Source: Heligmosomoides polygyrus polygyrus (Eukaryota > Nematoda > Chromadorea > Rhabditida > Heligmosomidae). From it: DNA of 64,000 nucleotides. Location of the stretch: assembly GCA_947396885.1 (NCBI GenBank), contig OX377205.1, forward strand, positions 24,291,407-24,355,406, in the 5' to 3' direction. Position numbers and translations under genes: made by a program. Positions 57,631 to 64,000 of this stretch are shown here, piece by piece. Numbering within the stretch: the first letter of the stretch is position 1; each line of letters starts with the position of its first letter. The notes beneath the pieces are model-generated. The model had not been told where the DNA came from, made no database searches, and saw only the letters and a list, made by a program, of their open reading frames with translations.

Positions 57631-58858
57631 TTAGGTTGATCGAAAAGACTTGCAACACTAGCACAACAATATTACAATACAATACAATATAAAAAACTCA
57701 GTCCACGATATATTCCCCATCCAAGTCTAAAATCCTGCCCCATCTCTCCGGCAGCCTTTCAATTCCTTTCCGCCAGAATTCCGAGGGCTGCGAGGAAAAG
57801 AATTCAGAAACCTCTATTTCCAGTTGACGTCGACCATAGAACTCTCTACCTCGAAGATGCTGCTTCAGAGCTCTGAACAGGTGGTCAGAAGGGGCAATGT
57901 CTAGAGAGTACGGTGGAAGGGGCAGAACTTCCCAGCCTAACTCCTGGATTTTCTCGCGACTCACTTTTGCGACATGAGGACGCGCGTTGTCGTGCAGCAG
58001 GTAGACATTTTCTTATGGACGTTTTTGGCGCATGGCATTGGCCAAGCTCTGGAGCTGGGTAGCGTAGACAGATGCTGTGACAGTGGTCTCACTATCCAGC
58101 AACTCCTAGTAAAGCATGCCTTCTGAGTCCCACCAGCACAGAAGAACCTTCTCTTCGTGGTGTCCACGTTTCGGTTGTTTTGGAGCCGGTTCTCCGCGTG
58201 GGAGTCATTTAGCTCTTGCGGGTGTGGTTAACATAAAGAACCCAGCTTTCATCGCTAGTAACGTCCTCCAGAAAGTCCTTTCTGTGCGGGCGAAGAAGCA
58301 GCGACTCAGCAACACTGATTCGGCATGCCTTGTCAGAGTCCCGCAGCTCATGTGGTATCCAAGACAGCAAAACTTAGCGGTACCCAAGGATCTCCAGCTG
58401 CCTCTCGACGGTGCTTTGCGTATATCCAAGTGTCGCCGCCAATTCGCAGGGGGTTTGACCTTGGCACCACCTTGAAGGCTTCGCGCAAGCTGTCTTCTTA
58501 CAAAACAGAGGGACGTTCGGAACGAGGTCGACCTTCGAGAGAGATATCTCTAACCTTGAAGCGCTGATACCAACGGGCCACTGTGGAATAGTGAATGACT
58601 TCATCCTTGAATGCAGCGCAGATGTTGGGGACTGCAGTCCTTGCGGAATGACCTTGCAGAAGTTCGTTGTAGACGATAGGTCGTAGGATGCTGCTGCTTA
58701 TCGTTGACATTGTTGCTGTGTTCGTACTCGACATAGAGTATGCTTGAGGAAGCTTCGAGAATGTTCTGTAACGTCACCACACAGGATCAATACTGTAAGA
58801 GCTTGAACAAATTTAACAGGCAATAGCGTAAAGGTTGCAAGACTTTCGATCAACACAA
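57631..58858 (-). mobile_element. Full-length mariner transposon with frameshifted transposase
   Basis: 1228 bp, the usual mariner size. Terminal inverted repeats TTAGGTTGATCGAAAAGAC and TTGTGTTGATCGAAAGTC are flanked by TA (57629-57630, 58859-58860). The minus strand covers the whole transposase in pieces: ICAAFKDEVIHYSTVARWYQ (HTH), FSLEGRPRSERP-like linker, fragments of the first-Asp region, a frameshifted LYYELLDSETT-type block, LLHDNARPHVA-like (second Asp), then LPPYSLDIAPSDHLF and FWRKGIERLPERWGR. D34D spacing is kept, but the usual Tyr of DYH is lost. Several frameshifts make it inactive. Confidence 0.93.
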
Positions 58859-58860
58859 TA

Positions 58861-59340
58861 GTCTATGCTGTGAGTCCGACGTCGCTTTGGAACCGTATCA
58901 TGCCTCACTGTTCATTCCATGTTGCACTCGCGCTCACTGTCATCACTCTTTTCGATTCGTTTTCAACGATTCTTACGTTCCCAAATGCATTTGTTTTACA
59001 GAGTTGCCATGATTGGTTAGCATTTCTCACCGGGTGCTCATTACTGTGCCAATAGCCATGATTCGTTCGTTTAACAGAGTGATCACTCACTGCGTTTTGG
59101 TTTACTGTGGTTCTAGCGTTTCTCGGATGTCATTTTAACAGCATTTTCTCTCACTGAGCATTTCTCTATGTTGTGTTTTTTGTTTTTTCTTGAGCAAATA
59201 TTTGTTTTTATGTTGTTACGTTGATAAAGATTTTGATGATCAGCTTCCGATGTGAAATAACTGTCGTTTTTGCTCTGGTATGTTGCCAGGTACAGTTTAT
59301 CTCAAGCTACCTGTCTGAAGCAGCTAGCCATGCGGCTGAT
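58861..59340. other. Intergenic DNA
   Basis: Loose repeats of ccatgattngttngntt and ttctagcgtttctc-like words (58985-59130). No gene recognised. Confidence 0.35.
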
Positions 59341-59495
59341 TCAGTTGTATCGCCTACTTCCCGTTTATCGTCGAGTTGTTTGAGTGGGCGCGAGCAGCGT
59401 CTGCATTCGTTCCTATCGCGTGCCAAAGTGGTCCAGTAGATCCTCGATTGAGAGACACGAAGAGCGTCATGTCGTTCGTATTGGCTTTTTAGCTG
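59341..59495 (-). pseudogene. RTE-type LINE 3' end fragment
   Basis: cgtgccaaagtggtccagta and gagacacgaagagcgtcat match the RTE copies at 2.7 and 27.0 kb in order. Only the last 40 or so codons and the 3' end remain, with frame breaks. Confidence 0.75.
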
Positions 59496-59654
59496 ACCAC
59501 AGATGTAGAATAGCCAAATATTGTAAGACAGCCGCGGGATATAGCATTAATATCAGGCCTACCCATGGTTAGAGGAAAGAGGGGTGTGGCAAACATCCTT
59601 TTATTTGCCGGAATGTCCTCTCCGAGTGCCATGCATACCTCACCGACATGGCCT

Positions 59655-59800
59655 TGTGAACGAACGATGTGAACGATGCGTATTTGGCGTGGGATACACA
59701 CTCAGGTCGCCTCCTCTACTTCCCGTAGAATTAGAGTTCGTGATCCACACCGAGGGAGTTGATTAACGCCGTTTTTATACTTTATTCTTATTTGGCATAG
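59655..59800 (+). repeat. SINE 3' fragment
   Basis: gatgcgtatttggcgtggg, cgcctcctctacttcccgtag, gagttgattaacgccg and a ttttatactttattc tail match the 3' half of the SINE family. A weak reverse-oriented head (ggctgcgctacagg) lies at about 60130-60195. Confidence 0.5.
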
Positions 59801-60425
59801 CAACAGCGAGCTGAAGAAACCTAAACGTATTTCTTTCAATTTATCGGGTAAGTCTAATATTGAGTCCAACTCACTGACCCCCTTTGATGAGAGGACTGCC
59901 TTGCCGGGACTCGACTTTATACTAGGTAGGACCCGCGACGCACACAAGGTAGCGCCGGTGCGAAGCGGCTCCGGAGGGGGGTCACCTGATACTGAGTGGT
60001 TATCCGCTTTGGTAGGAACGCCATTAATGCTAAATTACATCAGAAATGGCGTAGCTCAGTTCACCATAGGTGTAGAGCACACCGGTATTGCACAAAAATT
60101 TTTGGTTTCGTACAACACAAACGTGTAGGCCTGGCCTGCCTGGTGACACCCGGAGGTGCTTAGCGCCACGGCGCCTCTTCCCGGCTGCGCTACAGGTGTA
60201 TTAGGCGTGAGATAATGGTGCAGGCCGTGAATGCGGCACACAGTTTATCCGACGTCTGTCGTAGCATTGTTGTGTGTTAAATACGATTTTGTACGGTTTA
60301 TTAGATTGGAGACGTACTCAGCACTCTTCAGTATGGTGCGGAAATTAACAATTGCATTCATGAAGCAAAGGGATGTTCGGGATTGTGTTAGCCGTGGTCA
60401 GATTAGTAATAACTTGATATTTTTA

Positions 60426-60722
60426 AGATAAGGATAAAGGACGGCGTTACTCAATCCCTTTTTTTTTTGAGATGCGCCAGCGCATTCTACCTCAACGGGA
60501 TGTCGTGGAGGCGACATGAATGCGTATTTGGCCATACAATGACTCGCGGTGGCCAGCCGATAAACAAGTCATCGCTTTATCCTTCCCAGACAAGTCTGGT
60601 ACCAATTCACCGACCCCGGAGGGATGGAAGGCTTGGTTGGCCTGGGCGGGAAATCCGAACCAGGAGTGTGGTATCGGGTGCACGCGACAGTCGCGCCTCC
60701 TTCGACTGCGCTACACGCGCCC
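60426..60722 (-). repeat. tRNA-derived SINE with 11-bp target-site duplication
   Basis: Best-preserved reverse copy: aggataaaggacggcg tail, cgcattctacctcaacggg, accaattcaccgacccc, aaatccgaaccagg B-box complement, tcgactgcgctacacgcgcc A-box complement. TGATATTTTTA flanks both sides (60415-60425, 60723-60733). Confidence 0.95.
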
Positions 60723-60733
60723 TGATATTTTTA

Positions 60734-62787
60734 CCATATTAAATTCAATACAGGTTGAATTTTAAGAATAATCGTTCTTTGAATAAGCTAAATATGCCAA
60801 AGTATGGCTTTAGCGTCCGATTTTTCGAAAAAATCGTCTGAATGCGTGGGGTGTAAAATCCACTACAACAAATTTGAAGTAGTCTCAAGAAAAATAAGTG
60901 GGTAGAGATCTCCCTTGGCGGTACCGTTTCAGTTTTCGATACCGAACCATTCCACATGATCTCGTACGTTTCGAAATTCTGCAACTAGATACATATCTCC
61001 ATAAAAATGCGATGAGCCAATAGGCGCTGACTAGCAAAGAATCTGTTCTAAAAGATCCACTTTCAGCCGCTTTCCCGTCGGTGCTAGCTGTTTCTGACCT
61101 GGTACATGGACTGTTGAACCAATGAAAAAACGATCAGATGACACGGAACTGCTGATACACTCACGTCATCCGTCGCAGTACTCAGGTGATTGCGCATTTC
61201 GTGACTATCATATTTTTCTGTTAGCGACTGCAATTTTTATTTATTTGTTTGTTCTGCGCAATGACGTGGCCATAGAAATAGAAATCAAATACAACACCAA
61301 GTAGCTAAGAATCAGACCCAAACAAGTGGCAAAGCTTGAAAATGTTGTGAGAAGCCTGCAAGAGAACAACTTGCATCGTCGACGACGACGATGCCCTAGC
61401 TCTTCACCCCGCCCCTTGTGAAGGTGTTGAATGGGCGTGGTGTACGACTTATAGAGTTTTCAAGGACGTGCGGTTGAGGAAGGTTCCTTCAAGTAAATAT
61501 TCCTGTCGTATTCTTAAAAGCTAAGGATAATCCTGTCAGCCTTCTCTCTTCCCGTTCCCCTCTTCCTCAACGGTACAACTTGTGTCATGATTAAAGGCTC
61601 AGTTTACTTTAACAATCTTTACATACGGTATAGCACCACGAGGCTTGTCGACATGACCTGAAGAACATGCTGCACTCATTGTATGCCCATATATTGTTGA
61701 AAGCTGAAGAGCGATACGTATTAGAGGTTGGTGAAGTAGTTCTTTAGCAGCTTGATCTAAGGAATCTCACTCTAGAGGTCTGCCTACTCACCACTTAGTA
61801 GTGGTGCAGGATCTTGTGAAGTTTTATTACATTATTGCCTTAGAAGCTTCTCAGGACGCTCTATCACCATAGTAGGCTATTCATTTCAAGATATGGGCCA
61901 TAATACATGATATATGTTTACGTAACAAGATAACGTAACTAACCTAAATCAAAAAAAGAAAAAAAAAGAAAGCAGGAGGTTGATCTCACTGAGGCTTCTG
62001 TAAATGGGGGACTTGACCTGATTTTCGACCCTGATCTGGTCATTGGAATCATAAATTTGCTCTACTGCTAGTCATCAGGCAAAAACACCACAAAGAATCT
62101 CAGGTGCGACGAAGATGCGTTATCTTCATTTGTGGCAGTCGCTGTAGTGCACGCGTTCATTGGTTATCAGTGCTCAACAGCTCATTACCCGATCGGCTCA
62201 AATACGCACTCGTGCTTTATCAGCGTACCATGACAAACCGTGAGATGACGTGCCCATCGTCTGCTGCGTCATTCCCCCGCCCCCGAAAAGCGTGCTGGTC
62301 CATTCATTCGTGATTCATCTGCAATGCGTTCGAGGCTATAGCTTGTGGTATGGACGAGCATGACCAGCTGCTTGAACCGCGCGAAGGTACGATCACTGTT
62401 TCCTTGATATTCGCTGATACGCTCATTTCGCTGTCCTGCCCTAGTGGGTCGTGGAGGGGAGAGATGAGGAAACGGGGCGTAAAGAGGGAGAGGGGAAGGT
62501 GAAAATGGTCCTTTATGGTCTCTCCCGTAAAAGGCACAGACTCAATATGGAGTGTATTTCATCGATCAACTGCGCTGTTGCAATACAGTATAGCTTCCAT
62601 CAAAATAGCGGTAGAAACAGATGAAGCTGACAAGATCACTTATTTGTGGTGTCACCTTGTTTCGCTCGTTACGGGATAAATGAGGATAAATAAAATTGGA
62701 CAGTACTTTACAGCTTGTTTCTCCTGTTTTATCTTTCTTCAGTCTTCGACCTTTCCTTGGCAAGCGTTGCCTGTCTGCGAGACGCCT
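60734..62787. other. Intergenic DNA without recognised features
   Basis: Short frames only (none above about 80 codons), an A-rich patch at about 61950-61970, no repeat recognised. Confidence 0.45.
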
Positions 62788-62912
62788 TGGGCGGATTCGT
62801 CAACGATAAACCCGCGGGTATAAGCGGTAGATATACCCACAAAGAAGCACTCAGCTCCACCACTTAACTCTATCCATTATTCCCGCGAGTCTAGTTGTTG
62901 GATCCGGCCCCT
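62788..62912. repeat. Foldback MITE, GGGGCC family copy C
   Basis: Left end gggcggattcgtcaacgata and right end ...gttggatccggcccc are inverted versions of the family terminus (GGGGCCGGATYCAWCAAC). Arms diverged and interior short. Confidence 0.65.
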
Positions 62913-62929
62913 TTATGGTCTTGATAGCG

Positions 62930-63175
62930 TAGTCGGAGGAAGCGCCGGCTGTTGCAAATATACTCGATCGAGGTTATTGATTCTGGACCTGTCTAGGGCA
63001 GTCGAGCATATTATATCTCCGGGGTCGGTGAATTTTTATTTAATTGATACCAAAATGTCTTTGAAGTGTGAAACACTGACTCAAATACGCTTTTATATCG
63101 TCTTTATGATAGCCCGTTGAAGTAGGATGCGTGGCGCATCCTAAACGGGAATTGGTTAACGCTCTTCTTTATTCT
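62930..63175 (+). repeat. tRNA-derived SINE, diverged copy
   Basis: tgatagcgtagtcggaggaa head, ctccggggtcggtgaattt body, gtaggatgcgtggcgcatcc 3' part. It immediately follows foldback copy C. Confidence 0.72.
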
Positions 63176-63711
63176 TCAAATTTATTGAGCAGCGTAGCCA
63201 TCGCACGGACTGCTAGGCGGGCTTCGCTCAAGGCATTGTAGCCAATATTTATTGTTTGATTGGTAGGTTTTGTAAATTTGTTACGAAGCTCATCCAACGA
63301 CAACAATTCAAGTCATTCTCGCTTTTGACGGGATTAACTGCCGGAGTTATCGATGTGATCTGGTACTGACTGCAGGACATGTTTTACAAATTCTCTGAAA
63401 ATCCAGTTCATGGTTTACATTATGTTTGCCTCCTTCCGATATCGAACGGCGAACGGCAGAAAAAAGCTCATAGTATCGATTGGTATTGATTGATTGGTCC
63501 ATGTCTCGTGTAACATATAGCGTATTGGATCGAAAGATAAAGGATGCGACTGAGAATCTCTTTTGAGATTTACAAAAATGTGGCCTTTCAGTTCAATTGA
63601 GGGGAGGAGCTAGGTTAGAAGTACGTCTTCCGGAAGCAATATGGCTTAGTTCGAAAGAAATTCGAAATCGAATTGGAAAGATTCCACGATGTTGTATTTG
63701 GCATATTTCAG

Positions 63712-63851
63712 ATCATTATCGGATTGATGCTGAACATGCAGATGACGACCTGAAAGTGCGCTCATCGTTCAGCCCATGGCCGCACGTCTTCAATCTGGCC
63801 AACTGCATTGTTGGCGTGTCAGTACTGGCAATGCCATTCGTCTTTCAACAG
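63712..63851 (+). CDS. SLC38A10-like amino-acid transporter, N-terminal exon (partial gene)
   Basis: An exon with a TTTCAG acceptor (63706-63711) and a CAG|GTTCGG donor encodes WPHVFNLANCIVGVSVLAMP then FVFQQ. This is the first transmembrane segment of SLC38A10-type transporters, which begin near NxVNSIVGVSVLxMPFCFxQ. These are membrane proteins of the amino acid/auxin permease family moving neutral amino acids with Na+ or H+. About 20 mostly polar residues precede the hydrophobic helix. The open frame extends left to 63597 without an ATG, so either an earlier exon supplies the start or the exon begins at another acceptor (63591). The rest lies beyond the right edge. Confidence 0.78.
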
Positions 63852-64000
63852 GTTCGGCTCACTTTCTTTTCATAGAAGTCCATTATTTTGACTACATGCA
63901 GATGTTTTCTTCATTATTCATTTAGTTTCCATGTCTTATTCGATTATCTTCTTGGAGGTTTTTGGCTTCGTTGGTGTTTTACTGCTGTTAAAGGGTTTTC

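Noticed and set aside
1..64000. CRISPR arrays, prokaryotic defence genes, phage or plasmid features
   Set aside because: No regularly spaced repeats, no compact operons, and clear intron-containing animal genes throughout.

Overview
The window looks like nuclear DNA of a nematode, most likely a strongylid of the hookworm type. That placement is inference from four things: short phase-compatible exons with TTTCAG-type acceptors, probable spliced-leader acceptors just upstream of two start codons, best matches to proteins conserved in Caenorhabditis, and introns swollen by transposons of kinds common in parasitic clade V nematodes. No bacterial, viral or plasmid gene organisation is visible.

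Four host genes lie on the + strand, head to tail. (1) 4149-11962 is a complete pcid-2 (PCID2/Thp1, TREX-2 mRNA-export PCI protein): 10 coding exons, 407 aa. (2) 13812-33259 is a complete or nearly complete trpp-10 (TRAPPC10, TRAPPII subunit): 27 exons that join in frame, about 1131 aa. (3) 37410-55864 is a complete GH20 hexosaminidase D-type gene: 12 coding exons, 520 aa, with an N-terminal membrane anchor. (4) 63712-63851 is one exon of an SLC38A10-like amino-acid transporter that runs off the right edge. Exon boundaries were read by eye from splice signals, reading phase and remembered family similarity; no alignment was run.

Most of the remaining DNA is mobile elements, largely sitting in introns of these genes. 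I see four mariner-type transposons or remnants (25.1, 33.8, 46.7 and 57.6 kb), three RTE-type LINE 3' ends plus one short RT fragment, two CR1/jockey-like LINE fragments and a LINE 3' tail, a degenerate GIY-YIG Penelope-like element (21-22 kb), and a second Penelope-related RT pseudogene (28.4-29.6 kb). There is also a tRNA-derived SINE family with roughly fifteen copies, two with perfect 10-11 bp target-site duplications, and at least six families of foldback or MITE elements. Among these are a 116-bp perfect inverted repeat, an element whose terminal repeats contain tRNA-like B boxes with another MITE nested inside it, and a GC-rich MITE nested in an RTE copy.

The host genes act in separate housekeeping pathways (mRNA export, Golgi/endosome tethering, glycan trimming, amino-acid transport) and nothing suggests an operon. 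I did not find a new multi-gene system. The most novel material is the repeat biology: the SINE family, the tRNA-like-ended MITE, the nested insertions, and one intron that a mariner enlarged from about 85 nt to about 1 kb.
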